A DNA stretch of 64,000 bases from Adineta steineri (taxonomy: Eukaryota; Rotifera; Eurotatoria; Adinetida; Adinetidae): NCBI GenBank assembly GCA_905250115.1, contig CAJNOI010000002.1:1813944-1877943 (forward strand), in the 5' to 3' direction. This document shows, piece after piece, positions 38,726-50,097 of the stretch. The first letter of the stretch is position 1, and every line of letters starts with the position of its first letter. Position numbers and translations under genes: made by a program. The notes under the pieces were generated by a model, which did not search any database, had not been told where the DNA came from, and saw nothing but the letters and a program-made list of their open reading frames with translations.

Positions 38726-39333
38726 ATGGAAATATCTAATACAGAAATAGTTGAAAATTCGAAAACAAATGATAGTAATGAATCTAATCAAGATCAACAT
38801 TCATCTCAAGATATAAATCAATTAGTATGTTGTTTAAAAAATGCGATTTTTTCCAAATATATTTCTGATTATTTAATTGATAAAACAGAAGAAGTAAACA
38901 ATTGAATTATATTATTCAAAGAAAAAAAACTTTTTTTTTGTTATTAAAGATGTGGGTTTTATATGAAAAACGTATTGATAAATTTCTTAAAGAAAAACAT
39001 TTTAACATAAAGTGTAAAGATACACATCCACAGGTAAAATAAATCAAAAATATATATTACAAAACATTAAAATAATCGTTTTAGACGTCTATTCAACTCA
39101 AAGAAATAGTTAAATATCAACAGAAAAATATACTTGAATGTAAACGAGATCTTGAAATTTTATGTTCTTCATCGAAACGTTTACGAACTGATAAGAAATA
39201 TTTATTACCAATGCCCTCTAATCAACGTGTTGCAACCAGTAGCAATTCAATTTCTATACCAAAAACACCGCGATGTATTAATCGGTTGGAATTTAATTTT
39301 TATTTAGAAAAAAAAATTATTTTTCTTATTTAG
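38726..39333 (+). CDS. Small unrecognised spliced gene
   Basis: Three exons, 38726-38824, 38950-39033 and 39085-39333, all in phase 0, give 143 residues. Each junction has a good GT (GTATGT, GTAAAA) and AG after a T-rich tract, which supports a real gene despite small exons. The N-terminal 33 residues are acidic and polar (Asn/Ser/Glu/Gln). The middle (MWVLYEKRIDKFLKEKH... IQLKEIVKYQQKNILECKRDLEIL) looks helical, possibly a short coiled coil. It is followed by a basic patch (KRLRTDKKYLLP) that could be a nuclear signal. I do not recognise a family. The last 15 residues are hydrophobic and end in AT-rich sequence, so the true end could differ if another intron is used. Confidence 0.55.
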
Positions 39334-39892
39334 TTATAAAATAACAAATGATATTTATAATATTAATATTGATAATTAATTTTAATTAAATATCTTAACA
39401 TGATGAATTATTAATTTTAAAAAAAAACCTTTATGTTAGTTTAGTTTGTCAATAGTATTTATAATGTGTTTCGTTTCAATATTAACTATGTAAAGAAAAG
39501 AATTATTTTAAATCGGATTCGCTTGTCAAATATTTGTATAAATAATATATGACTTAGACAGATGAATATTGACGGCAACATTTTTTTTTCATAAGCTATA
39601 ATTTGTCAGCTTGACAATAATGAAAAACAATCTCTGTCGTAGAACCTTGATTTATTCGAGTTAATCGAGAAGAAAAATTTCGACTTTCATGTCAATTATT
39701 ATATAATTTATCGATAAGTCTTATGCAGTGTAATATCGATTTCTGTTTAAAGAAAAAAACAAGAAAATTTTAATGTTTTCATTGAATTATTTTGATTAGA
39801 CAAGTTTATTCGAAAACATAAAATGATTATACAAAAAAAAACAACAATAGAATACATAGATTGATTATGAATTATATACAAGAACATATTCA
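39334..39892. other. Convergent spacer before PBX
   Basis: About 560 bp of AT-rich DNA between convergent genes. No feature beyond likely 3' UTRs. Confidence 0.5.
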
Positions 39893-41497
39893 TTAGTCAT
39901 TTTTAAGCATATTTTTTTTATAACGTCCACGTTTATTTCCAAACCAATTATTGACCTGAGAAAAGAGACATTTGACTTTTTTTTTGTATATGTAAAAGTT
40001 CGATATAAATTTACCTGAGAAATAGTAACACCACATTTACGTGCTAATTCTTCTTTAACTTGTTCCGATGGATAAGGATTTGATAAATGTGAATAAAAAT
40101 ATTCATTTAAAATTTTTTGTGTTGTTTTATCAAAATTTCGTCGTTTACGTCTAAAAATTTGAATTTGTCAAATAAAATGTCTAGCGTATAGAGCTTATTT
40201 CAATTACCTTGCATCAAGAAAACGTGTACGTAAATTCATAACAGCTTCACATGTATTTTGTTTTAATTGAATTTGTATTAAACATAATTTTTTTCGAACA
40301 ATTGAAATCATATGTGAAATTTCTTCAGGTGTTATTGGTCGTACACGTGATTGTTCATGAAGTAATGTTAAAACATGTGTACAAAAATCATTCGAATTTT
40401 TGTCAAATTGTGCTAATTCAGTATGATAAAAATGACGAATACGATTTAGTTTTTCTTCATATTCAGGATGTTCAATTTCTATTGAATTATTAGCTGGTAA
40501 ATCACTTGGATAATGATCTATTATACGTTCAGCTAAAAGCATCGTATCAAGACGAGCTAGTTCTTGTTTATATGATTCATCTTCATTCGAGATCTGTCGC
40601 ATATTAAGACCTAATATAACAAAAATAAAACAATTTATTTTTTTTTAATCTGTTCAATTGTTAAATTATTATAATATGAATATCTCAACAGATCCATCAT
40701 TATGATCGAGTGTAAAAAAACATTTCGACTCAGATACGACCTAGATACACACAATAGTTTCATTGAAGTTTTTTTTCTCTTTGAATTTACTCATCATTTT
40801 GACAATACACGATTTTATCTGTCATATTTTGTGTCAATGATAAAGAAGATTGTCTTGTCAAATGTTTTCCTTCCGTTTTCTATCGTTCTTTTTTCTCCTA
40901 TATATTTATCGCATATGCAATTTATATATGACTGGAAGTTTTTGAGCGACTGTATCTTTAAGTTTTGTGCAAGTCAAATATAATGCAAATACTTGGTTTA
41001 AAACTTCTTATTTATCATATATTAAATACTACTACCCATTTTAAAACAAAACGAGGGTGGGTGGGTAATTTTTGAAAGGGACACGCACAACCGATGCGTC
41101 TTCATCGCTTCTTTTTAATGGTAACAACCGTAGCTTTCCATTTTGTTCTTTTCAAAAAATGCCCACCCACTCTTACTTTTATTTTGAAATGACCAGTAAT
41201 CTCTTTATATTTTCGATTTTTATCGAAAATCATTGAAATAATAATCAAATGTTATAGTTATTTCTTACCATTCTTTTGTTTAATTTCTCGAAGTATATCA
41301 AATAATACTGGTTGTATTGGATTTCGATTGAATGCATCTTTATATTGTTGAGCATCATCTAACCGATCATTTATGATTGACATAATTCGATCAATCATTT
41401 GTGGTTGTTGGCCTTGATTATTCATATTTGTATAAAAAGCATTTTCAAGTGGTGTTAAAACATGATAAGATGATGACAATTGATCTTCCGTACTCAT
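39893..41497 (-). CDS. PBX: PBX/Extradenticle TALE homeodomain protein
   Basis: Four exons, 41497-41269, 40610-40208, 40150-40015 and 39955-39893, 276 residues (vertebrate PBX1 430). It is a Hox cofactor in the nucleus. The PBC domain spans about residues 28-205 ([43 protein letters not shown]). The homeodomain follows with RKRRNF at its start, the TALE loop [20 protein letters not shown], and [12 protein letters not shown] in helix 3. W48, F49, N51 and R53 are kept, but residue 54 is Gly where PBX proteins have Ile, and residue 46 is Asn rather than Ser. The protein ends eight residues after RRYKK-type sequence (KKNMLKND), so the usual long C-terminal extension is missing. Intron 1 (658 nt) contains a small foldback element. 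Confidence 0.92.
41028..41198. mobile_element. Putative MITE (foldback element) in PBX intron 1
   Basis: About 165-170 bp with imperfect terminal inverted repeats of roughly 50 bp. The left arm contains GAGGGTGGGTGGGTAATTTT near 41053-41072. The right arm contains its approximate reverse complement, AAAAAATGCCCACCCACTC, near 41155-41173. The outer ends (ACTACCCATTTTAAAAC and ATTTTGAAATGACCAGT) also pair, and TA dinucleotides flank both ends, as for Tc1/mariner-type elements. There is no coding capacity, and the inside looks GC-richer than the intron around it. Confidence 0.6.
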
Positions 41498-42847
41498 CTA
41501 AAACAATTATATATATATGTCAAAATTTCTTTTTACGAAACAAATAATACAAAAAATAAGATTTTAATAATCTGAAAATAAAATATATTTCATAATTATT
41601 TAATTTTATAAAATATTATAATATAAAAAAAAAATTTAATAATTTTATACAAATTAAACAGTGTTATTTCGATAATTGATCGTCTATATCTGACATATGT
41701 CGAGCACTAAGTACTAAATTAAAATATTTTATATATTCGAATTACTTTGATGAGAAAATAATTCGGATCTCTTTAGTATCTCATTCATAATAAAGAACTT
41801 TTCCCTTGAGAAAAATACAATAAAAAAAATATCAAAATTTTTTTTCGAAGGTGATAACACTCTAATTGCAGAGACTTATATCGAAACTATTTTGACATTT
41901 TGTTTCACTCTCAAAATCTAAATGCTTAATCTTAATGTATACGATAAAAAATACATGCATGGTACTCATAAATGTATGTAAAAAATTTATTTTTCTATAA
42001 ATTATTTAGTTCAATCCGTAAAAGTATTAAATATTAAAAAGGAAAATCGATATGTTAATCTTCTTTTCTAATAATTATGTCCTTACCGATTTAATTTCCT
42101 AAAGTACAAAGAATTTTTATGAAACATATTTTTACGTTCTCCTAGATCATTAAGACGTTCATCAACAATAAGTACAATGCAATTGCTCAAAAAAAAGAAT
42201 ACTCTCGGAATTATTCTATGTAGTTCTATTATTATTTGATAGATAAGAATAGAAAATTTCATATGTAGACAAATTGTCTACAATATGTTCATCTATTTCT
42301 AAACTCATCTAAATAAAATATATAATAAATAAATAAAGATGAAAGAAAGAAAGAAACAACTAAGAATTTTTATTGGTTAATAGTTCATCAATGATAATTA
42401 TATATACAGATGAAATTAGTGACATCTATATTTCTATTTTGCAGTAATATAAATGTAATTTTATACTAAATATTTTATTTTTTTGATAGACAATCTTCTC
42501 TTTGTCAAATTCAGTAATATGACATTGATTTTGACAACTTTATATTGCCATGATAATTATCATCATGAAATTGATTCATATTAAGTTACAGATAATACAA
42601 ACAAAATATTTTCCCATGAAAGAAATCATTATACATCAATGTTGATGAATGCATTTTTTGTTTTTTATGAAATATGATCATTGATAACTCTGTCCTTATA
42701 TTTATATAATTCTTTTCCTATAAATCTTAATAAAAGACAATTATTTTAGTTTTTTTTTATGTTACTAATGTATTTATATATAGAAGAAAATTGCACAGAA
42801 AAGAAAACATCAAAAAATATACGATTAATAAATTCTCAGAGGACGGA
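41498..42847. other. Spacer between PBX and the membrane-protein gene
   Basis: About 1.35 kb, strongly AT-rich, no exon pattern or repeat recognised. It should hold the PBX promoter and the 3' UTR of the MARVEL-like gene. Confidence 0.5.
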
Positions 42848-43758
42848 TTATGTTTGAATCTTATCGGCTAAACGCCGAAATCGTATTAATGCTTCTGCAA
42901 GATATATAAGACATGCAGCAAATCCGAATGTCTAAAAAAAAGAAAATTAATATATAGAAAGAGAAAAATTAGACTTACAGCTGCAGCTGCTGCTGAACCA
43001 GTCTGTGGTTTTATAGAATTATTTGCTGTTGAAATAACTTGATTACTTAAATATGTACTAGTTAATCGTTTTCGTAATTTATCTTCCCAACACTAAATGA
43101 TAGTAAAAGGTCATATATTGATGTATATAAGCGATGTTATTCTACATCATTTCTATTCTGTTTTACTTACAGCAACTAGAACTGACACACCAACTAAAGC
43201 AAATGCATAGATAACACATAAGAATGCTACCTAAAAGATGACAAATGTCTATTAGGAAGTAATGAAAAAAACTAGATAAAAATGTTACGCCGATCGATAG
43301 TCGATGCCATGAATATCGATAACGAAAACTAAATATAATATGTGCAACAAATGAACATAATGTTAAACAAAATATAAGAATAAATATAGTTTGATAAGCT
43401 TGTTTGATTGTATAAACATCAATATCATAAAATATAGTTAAATCAGCATTATTCTAGAAAATGAGAAAAATATATGATTGACATATGTGTATATCTATGT
43501 CAATCAATCTTTTTATCTACAGCTTTTTCTTTGTATACTTACTGTCTGAGTTGTATTGTGTTGAATCAAGTTAGGATAAGAATTTATAATTTGAGTATAA
43601 CTTGTTGATGCTACACATATAGCAATAAAACCACCAATTAATAATGTCTGTTTATAAGAAAATTTAATTTTAAGAAAATCTTTTATTTATTTAACACTTA
43701 CTAATTCAATAAGATTGGCACAACCGAGAAGAGAAAGTATAAAGTTTTTATCGACCAT
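42848..43758 (-). CDS. Four-helix membrane protein, MARVEL-like
   Basis: Six small exons, all phase 0: 43758-43702, 43647-43543, 43453-43289, 43230-43171, 43092-42979, 42931-42848; 194 residues. Donors are mostly GTAAGT. Hydrophobic segments lie at about residues 5-37 (LLGCANLIELTLLIGGFIAICVA), 75-97 (TIFILIFCLTLCSFVAHIIF), 108-129 (VAFLCVIYAFALVGVSVLVAC) and 166-182 (AAAAATFGFAACLIYLA). They are followed by a basic end (RFRRLADKIQT). Four helices, a loop with Asn-x-Thr sites between helices 1 and 2, and a small-residue-rich last helix resemble MARVEL-domain proteins (CMTM/physin type). No single diagnostic motif proves this, so the family is tentative. Every exon begins and ends at a codon boundary, which is unusual among the genes here. 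Confidence 0.7.
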
Positions 43759-46368
43759 ATTAGAATATCTATTTGAAAAAATAAATATAATTTTCGGAAA
43801 TTTTTTTTATTCTTTATTATTTATTTATATTCTGTCACATTTTCTGTTATTTGCTCAAAAAGATCTAGATTGAGCTATATATGGAAAAGATATAAATGCA
43901 GATAGATAATCGTAGTTGAGAGAAAAGAAAAAGTGGAAAAAGGCAGAAGAAAGAGCAGAATAGATGTTCTTCAGAACGGAGCAGAACACCGGAAGCTCAC
44001 TATATTACCAATAAGGGAAAAGGAAAACATGGAGAGAAAGTGTTGACTGTTTCTACATTTTGCTATAAATTGATAAATAATAAGATATATCAAATTGATC
44101 ATAATCATTAAAAATATATACACCCAAAAACAGCAGTACATTTTTTTCAATCCGAAGAAAGAAAGAAAGACTAAATTAATTGTTGTTATAATAATACTAT
44201 ACATATTAATCATATATATTTGTTTCTGAACATTGATATTTTCTCTGTAGAAAAAAAACAAAAATTATATTATCTATAGTTTATTGTGCGTTATATATTG
44301 TATTATTGTAGACAATAAGATCTAATAAAAAATGACAAGTTCATTCGGTTCTTTTATATCACACCAGCTAGTATATTGTTCTAATGGAAAAACCTAGCTT
44401 GATGGCAATGATAAAGTTATATATATTTGTTTGTAAAAGAAACCGAGATCGAATTGAAAGATTCCAAGGTTATGTTTTTTCTTCTTCTTTTATTTGCTAT
44501 GTCAATGACATTTTCTTGTAATTTTTTCCAATTTATTTACATGTCTATCAATATTCATAGAAGTTTTTTTCTTCTTTTAAAGTGACAAACTAAAAGAAGA
44601 GAAAAGAAAAGAAATCTTAGACAATAGTAATAAAAATATAGACCGTTGTCGAAAGTATGCATCCTATAAGTGTTAATAGAACAATTATATATAAAGTACC
44701 TAAGGGTTTCATATACCATTAATGAACAGCATTTTGTTATAAAAAGAGAAAATTGAGTCAAAAATCTTATATAGAAAATCCGTGTCTTTATTATATTATA
44801 TCAATTAATTGTTTATAATATTGTTAAAGAAATTTGTCTGTTTATCAAATAATGATAAAGAATCGAGAAAAATTGATTTTATATGATTTAGAAAGAATAC
44901 CATAGATGAATTTAATTATTTAGTAGATTATTGATGATTGTCATTTTATTCGAAAGCTTCAATAGAAGAAAAAAAAAGTTTTGACAGCTGTCAATGTAAA
45001 AGAAACGACACTCTATGTTTTGTCTGTATTTCATTAATCTATTATCTCAAGATTAGATTTAGATTCTTTATATATACTACTTCATATTGATAAGAGTTTT
45101 AATTGAATTATAATGATTTAGTTAAAAAATTTATTTCATTATAGTAGTTAAGATAAATAATTACATAATTGAAAATAGATAATCTTTTTATATGTTACAA
45201 AATAAATTACATCGATTAATCCATAGTTAATACGATGAAATAAAAAAGATAGGATTCAAATCTTGTTTTTTTATATTAGGCTTATATATGTCATTAAAAA
45301 AGAATATCACATTGGCTTTTTGTTAGTGAAGTACACAACTTCAACCATATATAATTAACCTTTCGACTTATGCTAATGTAAATTAGAAATTCAAGTTACA
45401 GATAATAAATTGGCATACGATACTTATATCGATTTAGTTACTATAGTTCATTATATGTATTGGACGTCAGCATGCCATTTTTAACTCACGAAATTGACAG
45501 GAAATAAGTTAGTAAGAAACATGATTTTGTCAAAAAATATATATATCATATATACAATAGAAGTTTGTATGACATGAACTTTTGATGAAAAATAATTTTG
45601 TAGTGCAAATTTATTTTGAAGTATGCGCATTTTGATAACCTAAAAAATGAGTTGTCGAAAGAAAAATTGTAGTCTTATTTTCATACTAATGTCAAAGTAC
45701 TGAATATATTTTCTAATAATATAAATATGCATACTATGAAATATATTGACCTACTTGTTCTTTGTTGTATTGTTCAGCAGGAAATAATTAAAAAATAGAA
45801 AGGTACCAAGTTTATTGTATGGAAATATTGAATACGAGAAAGAAAAAAAAGTTGAGTATATAAATATCAAGATTGATTTTATTATGAAAAAGTATAGAAA
45901 TGAAGTGTATACTTTAAACTTTGATTGGGTTGGATCGAGATGGGTTATATAACTTAACTCAGGACATATAAATATTATGTCTGTTCCATTTTCATTATGA
46001 ATATGAATTTCCTGACCTATAACGATCCTAGTTCAACACAGACTATATAATATACAATAGTCATGCGAAAATAATTGCTGTTAGACTACTCGAAGTTTTT
46101 CTTGCGAGAAGTGTGAGATATTCAAATATTTTTATGTTGGCATAGGATACAGGCATTGTACTCTACAAATACAGTAATAACTAAAAGTTTCGCGCTCGCT
46201 CTCTTCGAGTTTATACAACACAAAAATATTATTTTAATAGAAATTTTAAAATATATTTTTTTAATAGTTTAACTAAAACTAGTTTTTTATCGTTTTAAAA
46301 ACACACGCAATATTAATAACAGCTTGAATATAAAACAAAAATTAAAAATTACAAATTTTTCTCTTAAT
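43759..46368. other. Gene-free spacer
   Basis: About 2.6 kb of AT-rich DNA. Short open frames (43971-44261, 44555-44761) lack motifs and sit in low-complexity sequence. No RNA gene or repeat family recognised. Confidence 0.5.
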
Positions 46369-47801
46369 CTATTTCTGAGTTGTTGTACGTCGAAAAAATC
46401 GTGCTGGATCGCATTGTTTTAAAAATGGTGACATTTCACCTTTTAATATCAATTGAGTCAATTGTGCACCAGTTGCTAAACTATTTAGAATACCCCAACA
46501 ACTATGACCCTAAATAAACGAAAAACAGTTTTAATTGATTAATAAATCATTAAAAGAATTTACTGTTGCTATGTAAACATTATTTAATCCATAAAGTCGT
46601 CCAATTAATGGATTTCCATCATTTGACTGTGGTAAATAACATGCTTGTTTAATTTCTACATTTGCATCTTTTAATGTTGATGATATTTGTACAGCAATTT
46701 GACGAAGATGATCACAACTTTTTTCATCAATTGGTACTGAATTACCACTATCAACTAAATTTTGTGATTGTTGTTCAGCAAAACCACAAACATAAATATC
46801 TCCATCTACAAAAATAATTAATATTTCATTTCTTTTTATTAAAATTTTATTTTTAATGCATACTTGATCGTGGATAAATTTCTGGATCTAATACTTTACC
46901 ATCATTGGATTGATAGGCAAGAAAAAATGCATAAGGTTCAGTTGGTTGATTACCTTTAAATACAATACTATGTGCTTTAACTCCACTAATAGCATCTAAT
47001 TGATGAGAAATATTTTCTTTAAATACCATAGCATCACGAAACCATGGTGCTGCTTGATCTATAAAATTTATGTATTAAAAGAAAAAGAACGATAAAAATA
47101 TATATTCTTACAAGTCCACGGTCCCATAGTAAGTATAAATATATCAGCTTCAATTGGATCTTGATCTTCAATTAATAATTTAACAGCACGAATAGGTGAT
47201 GTTTGATGATGTTCATCTTTTTCTGTATGAGTTGTTATTGTTTCAAAAAGAAAACCATTTGCTTTACCAATAACAACACGTCCACCTCGATTTACTACAA
47301 TTTTAACTAAGGCATTTGTTAATAAACTAAAATAAATTTATATATAAATAGAATATGTTTTTTTCTATTTTATTTTTTATACCCAGGATGAACTTGTGCT
47401 GTTGTATCTTCATTTCCTAAGATTTCTTGTTGATGAACATTAGCAGTAATCCATTTTGGTAATGATGTTGAATCATTTGATTTTTTTGTTTTATCAGTAA
47501 TTTCATCAACTGATAAATTATATGTTGTTAAACGACGATACAAAACATCAGTAGAAAATTCATTTTTTAAACGTTCAGCAAGTTCATTATGAGCTAAAAA
47601 ACTTGATTCAGAAAATTTTCCTTCGGCACCAGTACGCCAATTTTTAGCAAGAAATCCACCAGCACGTCCACTAGCACCACAAGCAATATTTGTTCGTTCA
47701 ACAATAGTTATATTCGAACATCCAGCTTCAGATAAATGAAAAGCAATTGAAGCTCCAATTATACCACCACCGATTATACAAATACGAGTTGGGTTTGTCA
47801 T
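46369..47801 (-). CDS. FAD-dependent oxidoreductase, DAO superfamily, TDA3-like
   Basis: Five exons, 47801-47383, 47326-47112, 47058-46864, 46805-46564 and 46509-46369, 403 residues. The N-terminus has the Rossmann dinucleotide motif IIGGGIIGASIAFHLSEAG with Glu (VER) ending strand 2, then CGASGRAGGFLAKNW, typical of the DAO-family group that includes yeast Tda3. The C-terminal FAD-contact block is PLIGRLYGLNNVYIATGHSCWG. GPWTYQAAPWF matches the family's mid-protein block. A flavoenzyme oxidising an amine or hydroxyl substrate is expected; the substrate is unknown. No targeting signal is obvious at the C-terminus. It is divergently paired with the 2-hydroxyacid oxidase gene, 196 bp between start codons. 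The TDA3 assignment rests on remembered motif style, not a search. Confidence 0.8.
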
Positions 47802-47997
47802 GATTAATTTAAAATCAATATATATGTTTGAGAAATGAAAAGATATACGAACGTATTACTACATTTCTTTTAACTTGTGTAGGATAAAAACCAATCCAAA
47901 ACGGACTTTTTTAATAGTAAGATGCCGCAAGTAGTACATATGTTATCAGTTTTGACTTAGTGTGAACAAATAGTAGAATAAATATATCATTGTCATC
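47802..47997. promoter_or_regulatory. Bidirectional promoter between two flavoenzyme genes
   Basis: Only 196 bp separates divergent start codons of the TDA3-like oxidoreductase and the 2-hydroxyacid oxidase. Both promoters and 5' UTRs must fit here. AT-rich, with no motif I can name. Confidence 0.6.
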
Positions 47998-49221
47998 ATG
48001 TCCAAGAAACAAACAAAGGAGACTACGTTACCTAAAAATGCAACTATTCCAGGATCATCTCGAATTTTACTTAATATCGAAGATTATCATCAAGTAGCAA
48101 AAGAAAAACTTTCTAAAATGGCTTATGATTATTATCGATCAGGTGCTGATGATGAAATAACTTTACAAGAAAACGTAGATGCCTATCGTCGAATTAAATT
48201 ACGTCCAAGAGTATTTGTAGATGTTTCACATCATAGTACAAATACAGAGTGTTGCTCTGTGTCTTTACTGAATGGTCAAACAACTTGTTCAATTCCTCTT
48301 TTAATTGCACCAACAGCAATGCATCGAATGGCTGATGATGAAGGTGAATGTAGTACAGCTCGTGCAGCTGCTCGTGCTAATACAGTTATGATACTTTCAT
48401 CTTTATCAACAACACGTATAGAAGATGTAGCACAAGCACATCAACAAGCATTAAAACAATATCCAACATCAACATCACAATTATGGTTTCAATTATATAT
48501 TCTTAAAGATCGTGCATTTACAAAACGACTTGTTGAACGTGCTGAAAATGCTGGTTTTCGTGCACTTGTTGTTACTGTTGATGCGTGTCGATTTGGTAAT
48601 CGTGAAATAGATCATCGAAATGGTTTTCGTCTACCAGAAAATATGCAATTAGAAAATTTATATGATGCTGGTTTAAAACAAGCACAAAATGAACATGTAT
48701 CAGCATTAAATGATTTTATTGCAAACAATCTTGATGCATCATTAACATGGTCTGATATTAAATGGTTACGTCAAATAAGTCGATTGCCTATTATTGTTAA
48801 AGGTATAATGACAGGTGAAGATGCTCAATTAGCTGCTCAAGCCGGTGTTGATGGTATTGTTGTATCAAATCATGGTGCTCGACAAGTTGATACAACATTT
48901 AGTACAATTGAAGTTTTGCCTGAAATTGTGACTGCTATTCGAACAATGTCAAATAAAAAAAAGATTGATATTTATATAGATGGTGGAATTCGACGTGGAA
49001 CTGATATTCTGAAAGCATTAGCTTTAGGAGCAGATGCTGTACTTGTTGGTCGACCTATTCTTTGGGGTCTTGCAGCGAACGGAAGTCAAGGCGTTTTTGA
49101 TGTGCTTGAAGTATTCAAGCGTGAATTAAAACTTGCAATGATGCTTTGTGGATGTGTCTCATTACCTTCTAGAAATATGCCGACATCATCTCTCGTTACA
49201 ATGCCAAAATCGAAGCTTTGA
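47998..49221 (+). CDS. HAO: Peroxisomal (S)-2-hydroxyacid oxidase
   Basis: One uninterrupted exon, 407 residues (human HAO1 370), with about 25 extra residues at the start. This FMN enzyme oxidises 2-hydroxyacids to 2-oxoacids, making hydrogen peroxide. Seen: AYDYYRSGADDEITLQEN, LIAPTAMHRMA, QLYILKDR (active-site Tyr), FGNREIDHRN (Arg), KGIMTGEDA (Lys), SNHGARQVD (catalytic His about 292 and Arg), and DGGIRRGTDILKALALGADAV with GRP (FMN phosphate binding). The C-terminus is SKL, a canonical PTS1 peroxisomal signal. The position equivalent to the Trp of glycolate oxidase (human SSWATS) is Leu here (SSLSTT). This suggests a substrate other than glycolate, such as a bulkier hydroxyacid or lactate. 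Being intronless among intron-rich genes is odd and could reflect retroposition or transfer. Confidence 0.94.
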   Translation: MSKKQTKETTLPKNATIPGSSRILLNIEDYHQVAKEKLSKMAYDYYRSGADDEITLQENVDAYRRIKLRPRVFVDVSHHSTNTECCSVSLLNGQTTCSIPLLIAPTAMHRMADDEGECSTARAAARANTVMILSSLSTTRIEDVAQAHQQALKQYPTSTSQLWFQLYILKDRAFTKRLVERAENAGFRALVVTVDACRFGNREIDHRNGFRLPENMQLENLYDAGLKQAQNEHVSALNDFIANNLDASLTWSDIKWLRQISRLPIIVKGIMTGEDAQLAAQAGVDGIVVSNHGARQVDTTFSTIEVLPEIVTAIRTMSNKKKIDIYIDGGIRRGTDILKALALGADAVLVGRPILWGLAANGSQGVFDVLEVFKRELKLAMMLCGCVSLPSRNMPTSSLVTMPKSKL

Positions 49222-49506
49222 GAATGAAATGTTGATTAGATAGGATGTTATAATTAGCATTGTTTATCATATGTAAAAACCGACAAAAAGAAACCAAACA
49301 AAAATAAATTTGAATATATTAATAATGATTTTTCTTATTTCTAATCGTAATTTTACAATCTTTTTTTTCTTATTCTTTCTGTTTGTCTGATTGGACTAAT
49401 GTTTTCTTTCCGTCTTTTTTAATTCATTCGTTTATGATTAATATATAAGATGTTGGAATAATATAGAAAAAAATCATTTTCTTGAGCAACATACAAGATA
49501 GACAAC

Positions 49507-50097
49507 ATGCAGTAAGTATTTTAATGAAATTGTAAAAGTAGATAAAACTAATCAATGTTATTTAGTTATCTTCCGACATATATTTTATTAATAATGATAG
49601 TTATTGTTATCACGGCTAATTCATCATCTCTATCGCAATTTCCGGGTAGTCATCATCTTTCATGTCCTGAAGAATATCGAGAATTACGTCGTCGTCAAGA
49701 TGAAATGAGCTTCGAATCCACCACCGATGATAATGACAATGATGATGATGATGATGATATCAATGGTAGTGAAACTCGAGAAAACGTTTGCGAACAAGCA
49801 ATGACTATGATAGTTCGACGTCATGATTTTGTTAAATTAGATCCAACAATATTATTGAACTATTGTCCACATTATAATGAACGTTTGGCATTAGCAAAAG
49901 AAAATAATGATACATTATGCGAAAATAAAAAACAACAATTAAATATGAAACGAAAACGACAACAGCTTAAGAAGAAACGAGATGATAGCAATGATTTTGA
50001 TGATGATGACGATGACGACTACAAACGACGTGCATTACTCAGACGAGAATTAAAGAAAAGAGTTGCTTTGAGATTTATCCGTAAACGTAAACTATAG
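49507..50097 (+). CDS. Small secreted, highly charged protein
   Basis: The large exon is open from ATG 49555 to the stop at 50095-50097 (180 residues). A better model uses a 5-nt first coding exon, 49507-49511 (ATGCA), a 54-nt intron with donor GTAAGT and acceptor TTTAG, and exon 2 from 49566. The frame is kept and the start becomes MHYLPTYILL. Either way the N-terminus is a strong signal peptide (YILLIMIVIVITANS). The mature part has four Cys (SCPEE, NVCEQ, NYCPH, LCENK). It also has two acidic Asp runs and a very basic C-terminus (MKRKRQQLKKKR, then RRELKKRVALRFIRKRKL). Multiple dibasic sites could be cut by prohormone convertases. I do not recognise a family. It may be a peptide-hormone precursor or a cationic effector, but that is speculation. 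Confidence 0.65.

Noticed and set aside
43971..44261. Phe/Ile-rich frame upstream of the MARVEL-like gene
   Set aside because: Not joined to any exon and no splice support; composition is that of AT-rich spacer.
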